A DNA stretch of 64,000 bases, from contig NZ_CP078013.2 of NCBI RefSeq assembly GCF_024112395.2, positions 4,464,001 to 4,528,000 on the forward strand, read 5' to 3'. Source of the DNA: Pseudomonas pergaminensis. Lineage in GTDB: Bacteria > Pseudomonadota > Gammaproteobacteria > Pseudomonadales > Pseudomonadaceae. Below the pieces are notes generated by a model. The model was not told where the DNA came from and made no database searches. It worked only from the letters and a program-made list of their open reading frames with translations. Within the stretch, counting starts at the first letter, position 1; each line of letters starts with the position of its first letter. This document shows positions 33,339 to 42,700 of the stretch, piece by piece. Made by a program: the position numbers and the translations under genes.

Positions 33339-33584
33339 ATGAAACTGTTTATCCTCGGCTTTGCCGCTTTGCTCGCGACCGGTTCCGTGTTTGCTGCTGA
33401 ACCTGTGATCCACGACAAGACCGGCTTTTTCGTACACCTGGATGTGGCCAAAGTGCTGTCGAGCACCGACACCTACGGTCAATGCGGCATCGTCCCGGCA
33501 CGACTCGACTACCTGGACAGCCAGGGCCGCGAACACGTGCTGGACTACCAGGTCCAGGGCATTGGTTGCGCCAGTGACAATTGA
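33339..33584 (+). CDS. DUF2790 small periplasmic protein
   Basis: 81 residues from MKLFILGFAALLATGSVFAA, a signal peptide, followed by about 62 mature residues with DVAKVLSSTDTYGQCGIVPA, RLDYLDSQGREHVLDYQVQG and a final CASDN. This pattern is that of DUF2790, a Pseudomonas family of short exported proteins of unknown function. Two cysteines may form a disulfide. The stop is 42 bases before the response regulator start with no terminator between, so it is probably the first gene of a three-gene operon. Confidence 0.85.
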   Translation: MKLFILGFAALLATGSVFAAEPVIHDKTGFFVHLDVAKVLSSTDTYGQCGIVPARLDYLDSQGREHVLDYQVQGIGCASDN

Positions 33585-33626
33585 TCGGGCTACACTTGCG
33601 CCACGCATTGAAACAGGGCACTTCCC

Positions 33627-34298
33627 ATGAACATTCTCGTAGTCGAAGACGAACCCAAGGCAGGCAATTACCTGCTCAATGGCCTGCAGGAATTGGGCTA
33701 CTCCGTCAGCCTCGCCCGCGACGGCGTGGACGGCTTGCACCAAGCCCTGGAAACGCCGTTCGACGTGATCGTGCTGGACGTGATGATGCCCAAAATGGAC
33801 GGCTGGGAAGTGCTGCGCCGCCTGCGCAAGGAAGCCGATACGCCGGTGCTTTTCCTGACGGCCCGCGACGACATTGCCGACCGCATCAAGGGCCTGGAAC
33901 TGGGGGCCGATGATTACCTGATCAAGCCGTTTTCCTTCGCCGAACTGGTGGCACGCTTGCGTACCCTGACCCGTCGCGGCCCGAGCCGGGACGAGGAACA
34001 ACTGCAAATCGCCGACCTGCAAATCGATGTACTGAAGCGCCGTGTCACCCGCGCCGGCACCCGCATCACCCTGACCAACAAAGAGTTCGCCCTGTTGCAT
34101 CTGTTCGCGACTCATCAGGACCAGGTGCTCTCCCGCTCGCTGATCGCGTCGCGAGTGTGGGACATGAACTTCGACAGCGACACTAACGTGGTAGACGTAG
34201 CCGTGCGGCGACTGCGCTTGAAAATCGACGATCCTTTCCAGCTCAAACTGATCCACAGCGTGCGCGGCATCGGCTACCGCTTCGATACCCAGCCATGA
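33627..34298 (+). CDS. Heavy-metal-type response regulator (OmpR/PhoB family)
   Basis: 223 residues. Receiver domain 1-115 with acidic pocket (VVEDEP), phosphoacceptor aspartate in [16 protein letters not shown] (about residue 51), and lysine in [12 protein letters not shown]. The winged-helix DNA-binding domain (about 125-222) reads [37 protein letters not shown] and [10 protein letters not shown]. The closest named families are CusR, CopR, IrlR and HprR, which answer to copper, other metals or peroxide. Its stop overlaps the kinase start by four bases. It probably binds the CATTACA boxes at 32341 and 33234. Confidence 0.93.
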   Translation: MNILVVEDEPKAGNYLLNGLQELGYSVSLARDGVDGLHQALETPFDVIVLDVMMPKMDGWEVLRRLRKEADTPVLFLTARDDIADRIKGLELGADDYLIKPFSFAELVARLRTLTRRGPSRDEEQLQIADLQIDVLKRRVTRAGTRITLTNKEFALLHLFATHQDQVLSRSLIASRVWDMNFDSDTNVVDVAVRRLRLKIDDPFQLKLIHSVRGIGYRFDTQP

Positions 34299-35695
34299 GC
34301 AAGCCTCGCCATTACTCCCTGACCCTGCGCCTGGCGTTGATCTTCGCCCTGCTCGCCTTCGCCTTGCTAGCGACCCTCGGTGTGGCACTGTATCGCGAGC
34401 TGGAGCGGGAATTGATCATGCGTGACGACGCGGCGTTGATCTACCGCATCGATCAGTTGCGCAACTTGCTCAATGACAGCAACACCCTGGACCTGATCAA
34501 GACCAAGCCGGAACTGTTCCAGAACATGCTGGGCAACCGCGAATCGGTGCTGAGCATCGCCGCGCCAGGGCAGAAGCCATTGCTGACGGTCAACCCCGGC
34601 AATATCGAGCTGCCTGCCGTGCCGCCAGTCCCCAAACACCATGAACTGACGTTCGCCGACGTGCACCATTTTCCCGGCATCAATGGCGTACCTCTCGCCA
34701 CCGTGGCCGCGTCCATCGACTCCGGTGACCTGGGCAGCCTGCAAGTGACTACGGGGCGCCTGATGACCGAGCGCACCGCCGTGCTCGCCAGCTATCGCTT
34801 GAGCGTTTATATCCTGGCGAGCATTGCCGCCATCATCCTGGCCGTGGTGGGTTACTTGTTCGTCCATCGTGGGCTGTTACCGCTTCGCCGCCTGGCACGG
34901 CATGCCCAGGGCATTGGTGTCGGCAACCTTGCCGAACGCCTCGACAGCCACGGCGCGCCGAAAGAGCTGCTGCCGATGATTGATTCGTTCAACACCATGC
35001 TTGAGCGGCTGGCCAAGGGCTTTGTGCAACTGGGCCAGGTGTCCACCGACATGGCCCACGAGCTGCGTACGCCCATCAATAACCTGCTGGGGGAAACCCA
35101 GGTCGCCCTGCAACAGAACCGCAGCATCGAGAGCTATCAGCAACTGCTGGCATCCAACGTTGAAGAACTTGAGCGCCTGGCGCGGATGCTCGACAACATG
35201 CTGTTCCTGGCCCGAACCGACCCGGCCAGCGCCCTGCGCCAGCGCCAGGAACTCAGCGCAGCGGACGAGGTGGAACGCATCGCCGAGTACTTCGAGGGTT
35301 TGGCGGGTGATGTGGACATCAGCATTCAGGCCGAAGGTGACGGCGTGATCTGGGCGGAACCGATGCTGCTGCGCAGGGCGCTGGCGAACCTGTGCGCCAA
35401 CGCCGTCAAATATGGTGCGCCGGGGACAACACTGGAGATCCGGGCGATTCCAAGTGCCGAAGGCATTCACCTGAGAGTCAGCAATCGAGGCGAAACCATC
35501 GCCGCCGAGCACCTGCCGCGACTGTTCGAACGGTTTTACCGGGTGGATGAGTCACGGGAACGTTCGGCGCAGTCCAATGGGTTGGGCTTGTCGATCGTGG
35601 CGACCATCATGCAACTGCATAACGGCCGTTACAGCGTCAGCAGTGATGCGGGGGTGACGTGTTTTGAGCTGTACTTTCCGAAACGCGAAAACTGA
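34295..35695 (+). CDS. Heavy-metal-type sensor histidine kinase (CusS/IrlS-like)
   Basis: 466 residues. Two membrane helices (about 10-33 and 167-190) flank a periplasmic sensor loop of about 130 residues, which contains the histidine-rich stretch [16 protein letters not shown], possible metal ligands. A HAMP domain (about 190-242) leads to the dimerisation domain with the phosphorylated histidine in [20 protein letters not shown] and a HATPase domain with [12 protein letters not shown] and NGLGLSIV. Inner membrane. It phosphorylates the overlapping response regulator. Metal or redox stimulus is inferred from family and histidines. Confidence 0.92.
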   Translation: MSKPRHYSLTLRLALIFALLAFALLATLGVALYRELERELIMRDDAALIYRIDQLRNLLNDSNTLDLIKTKPELFQNMLGNRESVLSIAAPGQKPLLTVNPGNIELPAVPPVPKHHELTFADVHHFPGINGVPLATVAASIDSGDLGSLQVTTGRLMTERTAVLASYRLSVYILASIAAIILAVVGYLFVHRGLLPLRRLARHAQGIGVGNLAERLDSHGAPKELLPMIDSFNTMLERLAKGFVQLGQVSTDMAHELRTPINNLLGETQVALQQNRSIESYQQLLASNVEELERLARMLDNMLFLARTDPASALRQRQELSAADEVERIAEYFEGLAGDVDISIQAEGDGVIWAEPMLLRRALANLCANAVKYGAPGTTLEIRAIPSAEGIHLRVSNRGETIAAEHLPRLFERFYRVDESRERSAQSNGLGLSIVATIMQLHNGRYSVSSDAGVTCFELYFPKREN

Positions 35696-35819
35696 ACGGC
35701 GAACGCCCAGTGTTATTTTGCAAAGGTTTGTCGCTTACGGTTGGACTGAAGCCACACTATTCTCATTTCCAAGGGGCTCAAGGCAGAGCCGGCAACCGTC
35801 GACAAATGGAGATTCGGAA

Positions 35820-36044
35820 ATGGAAATACGTTTAGGTTTACTGGAAAAGGGGCTGGCTGAAATGAATGAGAAGCTGATCACCGTTTCGAGCAAGGCAGAC
35901 GCCATGGATAAGCACTTCGCGTCCAAGGCAGACCTCGCAACCACTGAACTGAACCTTATCAAGTGGTACGTGGCCACTGCCTTCGCAATGACAGGCCTGG
36001 CCTGCGCCATCACCTTCGGGCTCACTCGACTGTTTGCAGTTTGA
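35820..36044 (+). CDS. Small coiled-coil membrane protein, unknown
   Basis: 74 residues from MEIRLGLLEKGLAEMNEKLI, eight bases after GGAG. The first 45 residues look like a coiled coil with repeated KADAMDKHFASKADL-type heptads; a single membrane helix follows (about 50-70, WYVATAFAMTGLACAITFGL). The layout recalls DUF1640/CCDC90-like or phage-associated small proteins. Function unknown. It may be separate from the kinase gene, from which it is 124 bases away. Confidence 0.65.
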   Translation: MEIRLGLLEKGLAEMNEKLITVSSKADAMDKHFASKADLATTELNLIKWYVATAFAMTGLACAITFGLTRLFAV

Positions 36045-36059
36045 GAAGCGTCGGGCCGG

Positions 36060-36701
36060 TCAGCTGACTTGCCCGCCCGCTTCTTTCGTGTCCACCGGTG
36101 TATGCCACGCTGTCAGTACAGCCGTCTGCAATCCCGCGACCATCGTATCCAGCGCCATCGAGGGCCGCTGTGCTCCCGCCACCTGTTCCGGCAAAAGCGG
36201 TACGTGGATAAACCCACTGCGTATCCCAGACCCTGCAAGCGCATGCTGCAACAGATAAAAAATCTGATTACACACGAACGTCCCTGCCGTCTGCGATACC
36301 GAGGCCGCGATTCCCGCTTCGCGCACGGCCTTGACCATCGCCTTGATCGGCAGCGTCGTGAAATACGCCGCCGGGCCGCCAGCCACCACTGCCGTATCGA
36401 TTGGCTGCTCGCCGAGGTTATCGGGGATGCGTGCATCGTTGATATTGATCGCCACCCGTTCGACTGAGATATCGCTACGCCCTGGCCCCAGGCCAGTGGC
36501 GATCACCATCGCTGGGCGCAGCTCGTCGATCAACTGACTCAGGCGCTCGCCAGCGGTGGCAAATGCACAAGGCAGGCGGCGCGCAACAATCTGCGCATCG
36601 ACGCCCAGTGGCACGCCGTCCAGTTGGCGCACCGCTTCCCAGGACGGGTTCACCGGGTCTTGATCAAAGGGTTCAAATCCCGTCAGCAGTATGATTTGCA
36701 T
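36060..36701 (-). CDS. pcp: Pyroglutamyl-peptidase I
   Basis: 213 residues, the standard length. A cytosolic cysteine peptidase (family C15) that removes N-terminal 5-oxoproline from peptides. N-terminal TGFEPFDQDPVNPSWEAV, the catalytic glutamate region VERVAININDARIPDN, the catalytic cysteine in SQTAGTFVCNQIFYLLQHAL (about residue 144) and the histidine in GFIHVPLLPEQ (about 166) are all present. It follows the DUF979 gene by seven bases, so it is cotranscribed with a 5-oxoproline-type transporter. Confidence 0.96.
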   Translation of the reverse strand: MQIILLTGFEPFDQDPVNPSWEAVRQLDGVPLGVDAQIVARRLPCAFATAGERLSQLIDELRPAMVIATGLGPGRSDISVERVAININDARIPDNLGEQPIDTAVVAGGPAAYFTTLPIKAMVKAVREAGIAASVSQTAGTFVCNQIFYLLQHALAGSGIRSGFIHVPLLPEQVAGAQRPSMALDTMVAGLQTAVLTAWHTPVDTKEAGGQVS

Positions 36702-36708
36702 CCTGGCC

Positions 36709-37659
36709 TCACATCAGCAGGTAAAGCAGCACAATATTGACCACCAGCATCATCAACGCAGTTGGCAACTGAGCCTTGATCACTGCGTTCTTGTCCGGCA
36801 GCTCGAGCAACGCCGCCGGCACGATATTGAAGTTGGCGGCCATCGGGGTCATCAGGGTACCGCAGTAGCCGGAGAACATGCCGATCGCCGCCATCACCGC
36901 CGGATTACCGCCGTAGATACCGACCAGCACCGGCACGCCGACGCCGCCGGTCATCACCGGGAACGCCGCGAAGCCATTCCCCATGATCACCGTAAACAAC
37001 GCCATGCCCAGCACGTAGACCATCACTGCCACCAACTTGTAATCCAGGTTGATATAAGTGGTGGTGACATGCGCGACAGCCGTGCCGACCCCAGCTTCGT
37101 TAAACAGCAAACCCAGCATTGCCAGCATCTGCGGAAGCACCATGGCCCAGCCAAGCGCTTCAGTCAGGCGACGGGACTCGCGCAAGGCCTGTACCGGCGT
37201 ATCACGGGTCAGCCAGCAAGCCAGGCCCAGAGCGATCAGGCAGCCGATGCCCAGGGACACAAAGGTGGTGTTTTTCGGGTCCAGCAGCGGGACGCCGCCG
37301 ATCTCGGTGTGTTTGAGCAAAACCGAGCCGATCACGGTGGTTAGGGGAATGGCCAGCGCCGGGATAAACAGCTTATGACCCAGGCGGCCGGCACTGGCAC
37401 GGGATGCCTTGTCATGCAGTTCGGCATGTTTGCCACGGCCAACACCGCCCATGCCGGCGATCAACGCCATCACCACGACACCAGCGCCGATGGCCACTGA
37501 GGGCAGACGCTCGCCGATCAGGAATGGAATGGCGAACAACAGCCAGAACAGTGCCGTGGACCAGCGCTTGGGATGGGTCCGGTCCATCACGATCATGCCT
37601 GCCGTGATCAGCAGCAGAACCCCGGCCAGCCAGTAAAGGTATTGAATGGAAATAATCAT
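36709..37659 (-). CDS. DUF979 subunit of a 5-oxoproline-type transporter
   Basis: 316 residues with about ten hydrophobic segments; inner-membrane. Typical text includes YWLAGVLLLITAGMIVMDRT, NGFAAFPVMTGGVGVPVLVG and MFSGYCGTLMTPMAANFNIV. DUF979 proteins occur with DUF969 partners and are known as subunits of a 5-oxoproline transporter. Start overlaps the DUF969 stop by four bases. The pcp gene next door fits this substrate. Confidence 0.9.
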   Translation of the reverse strand: MIISIQYLYWLAGVLLLITAGMIVMDRTHPKRWSTALFWLLFAIPFLIGERLPSVAIGAGVVVMALIAGMGGVGRGKHAELHDKASRASAGRLGHKLFIPALAIPLTTVIGSVLLKHTEIGGVPLLDPKNTTFVSLGIGCLIALGLACWLTRDTPVQALRESRRLTEALGWAMVLPQMLAMLGLLFNEAGVGTAVAHVTTTYINLDYKLVAVMVYVLGMALFTVIMGNGFAAFPVMTGGVGVPVLVGIYGGNPAVMAAIGMFSGYCGTLMTPMAANFNIVPAALLELPDKNAVIKAQLPTALMMLVVNIVLLYLLM

Positions 37660-38372
37660 TGCGCGGCCTCCACGGGGGTGGCGGCAGTCGTCATCTCACG
37701 GGTGAGCCTTCGGTCGAACCGATGCAGGCGGATGGCGTGGATGATGAACGCGCAGATCGCTGTCGGAATCCCCCACACCGCAATGTGCAGTGGCTCCACA
37801 TCAATGCCCGAACCGAGCAGGAAGGTGTGCATCAGCGCGATCGCGCCAAAGGCGACAAAAATGTCTTCACCAAAAAACAGCCCGACGTTGTCCGTCGCGG
37901 CGCACATGGCCAACACCTTGTGACGCAACTTGTCTGGCAGCTTGCCGTAGCGTTTCTCCGCCGCGCCTTCGGCCATCGGTGCCAGCAGTGGACGCACCAT
38001 CTGCGGGTGCCCACCCAGGCTGGTCAAGCCCATGGCGGCCGTGGATTCGCGCACAAACAGATAGATGATCAACAAACGCCCCACCGTGGCGCGCTCGAAC
38101 CGCGCAATCCAGTTCTGCGCATGCAGGCGCAGCCCGTGACGCTCCAGCAGGCCGATGACCGCCAGGGGCAATAATAGAATCAATTGCAGGGCGCGGGTTT
38201 GAAGGAAGCCATCGCCCATGGTGGCGAGGATTTTTTCCAGCGGGAAATGAGCGGCAAACCCGGTGGCTATAGCGGCGGCGGTCACCACCAGCAAAGGGTT
38301 GAAGCGCAAGACAAAGCCAACCACGATCACAAGTACGCCGATCAACGGCCATAAGTTCACAACAGTTTGCAT
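37656..38372 (-). CDS. DUF969 subunit of a 5-oxoproline-type transporter
   Basis: 238 residues from MQTVVNLWPLIGVLVIVVGF; a longer frame begins at 38408 but lacks a good ribosome site. Several membrane helices and the family stretch RESTAAMGLTSLGGHPQMVR, CAATDNVGLFFGEDIFVAFG are visible. Partner of the downstream DUF979 protein in the inner membrane. First gene of the operon DUF969-DUF979-pcp. Confidence 0.9.
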   Translation of the reverse strand: MQTVVNLWPLIGVLVIVVGFVLRFNPLLVVTAAAIATGFAAHFPLEKILATMGDGFLQTRALQLILLLPLAVIGLLERHGLRLHAQNWIARFERATVGRLLIIYLFVRESTAAMGLTSLGGHPQMVRPLLAPMAEGAAEKRYGKLPDKLRHKVLAMCAATDNVGLFFGEDIFVAFGAIALMHTFLLGSGIDVEPLHIAVWGIPTAICAFIIHAIRLHRFDRRLTREMTTAATPVEAAQ

Positions 38373-38711
38373 GGCGGTGAGGTCCTTAAGTGCGCGCTGC
38401 GGCGCCATTACAGCAGGATGTGAACAACGGGTTCACAGCAAGAAGTGGCGTGCAGTCGGCTCGGTTTTTTATTGTTGACCCGTAAGGTCGAGCGTCAGTG
38501 GCGGCAACTTTGCTGCCTGGGAGCGGGAGGTGTCCAACAAGAAAAATTGTTGCTGCGAACCAATAAATTTTGTCGGTGATGCCACACCGCGCATGTAACG
38601 AGATGTGGACAGACCGGCAGGGATTCGCGCATCTTAGCGCCGCCTGTTTATCAGGCACGCGCCTCAAATCATTACACCCCTCCCGATTACTGTTGCGGAT
38701 ATGGAAATTCA
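38373..38711. other. Divergent intergenic region, no gene seen
   Basis: 339 bases between the DUF969 gene (minus) and the DUF4410 lipoprotein gene (plus). Promoters for both must lie here, but no convincing operator, hairpin with T-run or small gene was found. Confidence 0.5.
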
Positions 38712-39257
38712 ATGAAAACCCAAAAGGTCCTGATCGCCCTCTCCTGCGCCGTTGCGTTGTCCATGCTGGGCGGTTGCGCCGCCAAGGTAAAAAGTGGCGG
38801 CAGCGCCGCACTGGCGATCCCGGAATCCGCGAAACACAACCTCGTGGTCAGCATCAAGGGCGAAGGACAGGTCGAGCAAAACCCGGACTGGAACCTGCTC
38901 AAGCGTGACTGGAACAACGCGCTGCAGGTCGAAGCTCGCCAGGCCGGCTTCAATGTCACCGAAAGCCCCGCAGTGGCGCCGAGTGGTGAAGACGGCGTCG
39001 GCATTAACATTAATGTGAGCAAGTTCCGCTACATCGAGCCGGGTTCACGCTATGTCGCCGGTGCATTGGTCGGCAACGCCTGGGTGTTCTCCCGCGCCGA
39101 CTATTCCGACCTGAAATCCGGCGCCCCGATTGGCTCGCGCACCTACGACACGTCATCCTCCGCCTGGGAAGGCATTGCCTCGGCCATGACTCAGAAGCAG
39201 GTGCAGGCGATTGCCAAGCAGATGATCAGCGATATCAAGAGTGCAAAGGCCAAGTAA
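38712..39257 (+). CDS. DUF4410-type lipoprotein
   Basis: 181 residues. Signal peptide with lipobox MLGGC, cysteine at residue 22. The mature part (NLLKRDWNNALQVEARQAGF, VNVSKFRYIEPGSRYVAG-like text around residue 105, then IASAMTQKQVQAIAKQMISD) fits DUF4410, small lipoproteins of unknown role. Expected in the periplasm, membrane-anchored. A small membrane protein gene follows nine bases later and may be cotranscribed. Confidence 0.8.
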   Translation: MKTQKVLIALSCAVALSMLGGCAAKVKSGGSAALAIPESAKHNLVVSIKGEGQVEQNPDWNLLKRDWNNALQVEARQAGFNVTESPAVAPSGEDGVGININVSKFRYIEPGSRYVAGALVGNAWVFSRADYSDLKSGAPIGSRTYDTSSSAWEGIASAMTQKQVQAIAKQMISDIKSAKAK

Positions 39258-39266
39258 ACCGCCGCT

Positions 39267-39452
39267 GTGAGCGAACTCCTCGAATGTATCTGGAAGCTCA
39301 TCGACGTCGTGTTCAAGCTGCTTGAGTTCGCGGGCGACTACACACCACCGCGGCGAAAACGCGTGTTCTCATTGGGGTTCGTGATGTTTTTGCTGCTGGT
39401 GGCGGTCGTTGAACTGGCGCTGCTGCAGTTTTTTCTTGGCGGTAGCGGCTAA
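39267..39452 (+). CDS. Small single-helix membrane protein
   Basis: 61 residues from a GTG start nine bases after the lipoprotein stop. An N-terminal amphipathic segment (MSELLECIWKLIDVVFKLLE), a basic linker (PPRRKRV) and one membrane helix (about 35-57, LGFVMFLLLVAVVELALLQF). No family recognised. Close spacing suggests an operon with the lipoprotein. Confidence 0.6.
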   Translation: MSELLECIWKLIDVVFKLLEFAGDYTPPRRKRVFSLGFVMFLLLVAVVELALLQFFLGGSG

Positions 39453-39509
39453 GGCTGCCGCCCGGTATCGTCAGCCCAAGCGACCTTCATTGAACAAGGG
39501 CCTGCACCG

Positions 39510-40931
39510 GTGACTTCTTCCACAACACCCGACACCGACCTCAGCGTAAAAACCCGCTTGATTGCCCTGGTGGTCGCCGTGACCTTCTTCATGGAAAACC
39601 TCGATGCGACGGTGATCGCCACCGCCCTGCCGACCATGGCATCGGCCTTCGGGGTGACGCCGGTCGACATGAACATCGGCATCACCGCCTACATTCTCGC
39701 CGTGGCGATCTTCATCCCACTGTCCAGCTGGGTCGCTGACCGATTTGGAGCGCGCCGGGTATTTGCCGGCGCGATCATCGCCTTTACCCTCGCCTCATTA
39801 CTGTGTGGCCTGAGCCAGAGCCTTGAGATGTTCGTGTTCGCCCGCGTCCTGCAGGGCATCGGCGGCGCCCTGATGGTGCCGGTGGGGCGCCTGGCAGTGC
39901 TGCGCAATACCGACAAAAAAGACTTGGTGAAAATGATCGCGATCATCACCTGGCCAGGGCTGGTGGCGCCGATCCTGGGGCCATTGGCCGGTGGGTTGAT
40001 CGTGACCCATGCTTCGTGGCCATGGATCTTCTACGTGAACCTGCCGCTGGGCGCCTTGGCACTGGCCGCCGCACTGTGGCTGGTACCGGAAGGCCGCGAG
40101 GCCAGCGTGCGCAAGTTCGATGCGAAGGGCTTTGTGTTGCTCGCGGGCGCCTGCGTGGCATTGCTGGGTGGGCTGGAATGGCTGGGTAGCCAGTCCGGCG
40201 AAATGCTCATCCCCGGCGCCGGATTGGTGGCGGCGGGCCTACTGCTGTCGGTCTGGGCCGTGCACCATTGCCGGCATTACTCCGACTCGTTGCTGCCGCT
40301 GGAAACGCTGTCCATCAACACCTTCCGCGTCAGCATCTATGGCGGCTCACTGTTCCGCCTGGCCATCAGCGCACTCCCCTTCCTGTTGCCGCTGCTGTTC
40401 CAGGTTGCCTTCGGCTTGTCCCCGGTGGATGCCGGCTTGTTGGTGCTGGCGGTCTTCGCCGGCAACCTGGCGATGAAGCCATTCACCACAGCCATCATGC
40501 AGCGCTTCGGGTTTCGCAAGGTGCTCATGGTCAATGGCATGATCGGCGTGGTGTCAATCGCGGCCTGCGCCTTGTTTACGGCGCAGACACCGTTTGCAGT
40601 GATTGCAGCGGTGTTGTTCGTGGGCGGGCTGTCACGCTCGATGCAGTTCACTTGCTACAACTCGATTGGCTTTGCCGACGTGCCCAAAGCACGCATGAGC
40701 GAGGCGTCGGCATTGTTCAGCATGTCGTTCCAGCTGGCCATGGGCATGGGTGTGACGGTGGCCGCGTTGTTGTTGCGCGCATCCATGACGGTGCAAGGGC
40801 ATGAGGTTCAGGCCCAGGTTGTGGATTTCCGGGTGGCGTTTGTGGGGGTGGCGTTGCTGGGGGCGTTGGCGTTGGTGGATGTGTATCGGTTGCCGGCGCA
40901 GGCGGGGGAAAGTGTATTGACGCGAAGCTGA
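39510..40931 (+). CDS. MFS drug exporter, DHA2/EmrB type
   Basis: 473 residues, GTG start. About 13-14 membrane helices. Motif C-like and DHA text are visible: FFMENLDATVIATALPTMAS in helix 1, the loop WVADRFGARRVFAGAIIAFT (motif A) and LQGIGGALMVPVGRLAVLRN. Such proton antiporters expel drugs or metabolites. No regulator or membrane-fusion partner lies beside it, so it probably works alone in the inner membrane. The substrate is unknown. Confidence 0.9.
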   Translation: MTSSTTPDTDLSVKTRLIALVVAVTFFMENLDATVIATALPTMASAFGVTPVDMNIGITAYILAVAIFIPLSSWVADRFGARRVFAGAIIAFTLASLLCGLSQSLEMFVFARVLQGIGGALMVPVGRLAVLRNTDKKDLVKMIAIITWPGLVAPILGPLAGGLIVTHASWPWIFYVNLPLGALALAAALWLVPEGREASVRKFDAKGFVLLAGACVALLGGLEWLGSQSGEMLIPGAGLVAAGLLLSVWAVHHCRHYSDSLLPLETLSINTFRVSIYGGSLFRLAISALPFLLPLLFQVAFGLSPVDAGLLVLAVFAGNLAMKPFTTAIMQRFGFRKVLMVNGMIGVVSIAACALFTAQTPFAVIAAVLFVGGLSRSMQFTCYNSIGFADVPKARMSEASALFSMSFQLAMGMGVTVAALLLRASMTVQGHEVQAQVVDFRVAFVGVALLGALALVDVYRLPAQAGESVLTRS

Positions 40932-41092
40932 GTGAGCCATTCCGGTTGGAGCGTCGTTCGACGATTTCTTATCGTGCTCGACATTGACGAACACCCTGCC
41001 GGAGAGCCCGCCCAAGATTGAAGGTGGGCGCCGAACTGGCGTTCTGAGGTGGGGGTTTTGCAAAAGTTTTGCAAATCGCAGACAACAAAAAA

Positions 41093-41115
41093 GGGCCCAC
41101 CTTTCGGTGAGCCCT
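41093..41115 (-). terminator. Terminator of tRNA-Val(GAC)
   Basis: GGGCCCACC and GGTGAGCCC pair with one mismatch around TTTC. On the minus strand a T-run follows (41092 down), then TGTCTGCGATTTG. Confidence 0.85.
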
Positions 41116-41145
41116 TCTAGACCGCCCAGCAGAGCGGATTTTGTT

Positions 41146-41221
41146 TGGTAGGCGCGATTGGACTCGAACCAACGACCCCCACCATGTCAAGGTGGTGCTC
41201 TAACCAACTGAGCTACGTGCC
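41146..41221 (-). tRNA. tRNA-Val (GAC)
   Basis: 76 bases on the minus strand from GGCACGTAGCTCAG to CGCGCCTACCA, CCA encoded. Anticodon stem CCACC/GGTGG encloses TTGACAT, giving GAC. D and T arms are normal. Confidence 0.97.
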
Positions 41222-41235
41222 TGCTGTGAGGCGGC

Positions 41236-41263
41236 ATTCTACGGAATTCCGGAGGGGTGTCAA
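41236..41263 (-). promoter_or_regulatory. Sigma-70 promoter of tRNA-Val(GAC)
   Basis: Minus strand: TTGACA (41263-41258), 16 bases, TAGAAT (41241-41236), followed by a GC-rich discriminator GCCGCC, as is common for stringently controlled stable RNA promoters. Confidence 0.8.
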
Positions 41264-41406
41264 CATCTTTTTTGCAGCTAACCCTATGAATATGCGAATT
41301 TTTTATTTGCGTGGGGCACACCCGTGGATTTCGGGTGGCTGGCAGGCAATTTTCAACTCAGGTAGGATCGGCGCACTCGTAAAAAATATAAAACAGAGGT
41401 TCCAGG

Positions 41407-42690
41407 ATGGCGAACACCCCCTACCCCCAGTCGTATTACGCCGCTTCCGCGAATGCCGTTCCTCCCCGTCCCGTACTGCAAGGCGAGGTCGAAACCGATG
41501 TGTGCGTGATCGGCGCTGGCTACACCGGCCTCTCCAGCGCGCTGTTCCTGCTGGAGAACGGTTTTCGCGTGACGGTGCTGGAAGCCGCCAAGGTGGGGTT
41601 TGGCGCCTCGGGCCGCAACGGCGGGCAGATCGTCAACAGCTACAGCCGTGATATCGATGTGATCGAGCACAGTGTCGGGCCCAAGCAGGCGCAATTGCTG
41701 GGAGAGATGGCGTTTGAAGGCGGCAGGATCATTCGCGAGCGGGTGGCCAAGTATCAGATCCAGTGCGACTTGAAGGATGGCGGCGTGTTCGCCGCGCTCA
41801 ACAGCAAGCACATGGGCCACCTGGAATCGCAGAAGCGCCTGTGGGAGCGCTACGGCCATACTCAGCTGGAGCTGCTGGACGAGCGCCGCATTCGTGACGT
41901 GGTGGCCTGTGACAACTATGTGGGTGGCCTGCTGGACATGAGCGGCGGGCACATCCATCCGCTTAACCTCGCACTCGGCGAAGCGGCTGCCGTGGAATCC
42001 CTGGGCGGTACGATCTACGAACAATCGGCTGCGGTGCATATCGAGCGCGGTGCCAACCCGGTGGTGCACACCGCCGAGGGCAAGGTCAGGGCCAAGTTCA
42101 TCATCGTCGCGGGCAATGCCTACTTGGGCAACCTCGTGCCAGAGCTGGCGGCCAAGTCGATGCCGTGCGGCACACAAGTGATCACCACGGCCCCCCTGGG
42201 CGACGAACTGGCGAAGACGCTACTGCCGCAGGATTACTGCGTAGAAGACTGCAATTACCTGCTCGACTACTACCGCCTCACCAGCGATAAGCGCCTGATC
42301 TTCGGCGGCGGCGTGGTATACGGCGCGCGCGACCCGGCGAATATCGAGGCGATCATTCGTCCGAAGATGCTCAAGGCATTCCCGCAGCTCAAGGATGTGA
42401 AGATCGACTACGCCTGGACCGGCAATTTCCTACTCACCCTGTCGCGCTTGCCGCAGGTGGGGCGCCTGGGCGACAACATCTATTACTCGCAGGGCTGCAG
42501 CGGCCACGGCGTGACGTACACGCATTTGGCCGGCAAGGTACTGGCGGAAGCCCTCAGAGGCCAGGCAGAGCGCTTTGATGCATTTGCCGACCTGCCGCAC
42601 TACCCGTTCCCAGGCGGGCAATTGTTGCGTACACCGTTCGCGGCAATGGGCGCCTGGTATTACGGCCTACGCGACAAACTGGGGTTCTGA
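41407..42690 (+). CDS. FAD-dependent amine oxidase, PuuB-like (gamma-glutamylputrescine oxidase family)
   Basis: 427 residues. The FAD-binding Rossmann motif is VCVIGAGYTGLSSALFLLEN (about residues 32-51), followed by GFGASGRNGGQIVNSYSRDI, typical of PuuB/PauB-type DAO-fold oxidases. The C-terminal FAD loop is NIYYSQGCSGHGVTYTHLAG. These enzymes oxidise gamma-glutamylated polyamines or related amines in the cytoplasm. Pseudomonads have several paralogues, and the exact amine is not readable here. No puuA-like or aldehyde dehydrogenase gene lies beside it. Confidence 0.88.
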   Translation: MANTPYPQSYYAASANAVPPRPVLQGEVETDVCVIGAGYTGLSSALFLLENGFRVTVLEAAKVGFGASGRNGGQIVNSYSRDIDVIEHSVGPKQAQLLGEMAFEGGRIIRERVAKYQIQCDLKDGGVFAALNSKHMGHLESQKRLWERYGHTQLELLDERRIRDVVACDNYVGGLLDMSGGHIHPLNLALGEAAAVESLGGTIYEQSAAVHIERGANPVVHTAEGKVRAKFIIVAGNAYLGNLVPELAAKSMPCGTQVITTAPLGDELAKTLLPQDYCVEDCNYLLDYYRLTSDKRLIFGGGVVYGARDPANIEAIIRPKMLKAFPQLKDVKIDYAWTGNFLLTLSRLPQVGRLGDNIYYSQGCSGHGVTYTHLAGKVLAEALRGQAERFDAFADLPHYPFPGGQLLRTPFAAMGAWYYGLRDKLGF

Positions 42691-42700
42691 ACCGAAACCT

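Noticed and set aside
40632..41088. Possible integrase remnant or island end beside tRNA-Val
   Set aside because: Neither strand shows integrase motifs; only a repeated 12-mer and a normal terminator are seen.
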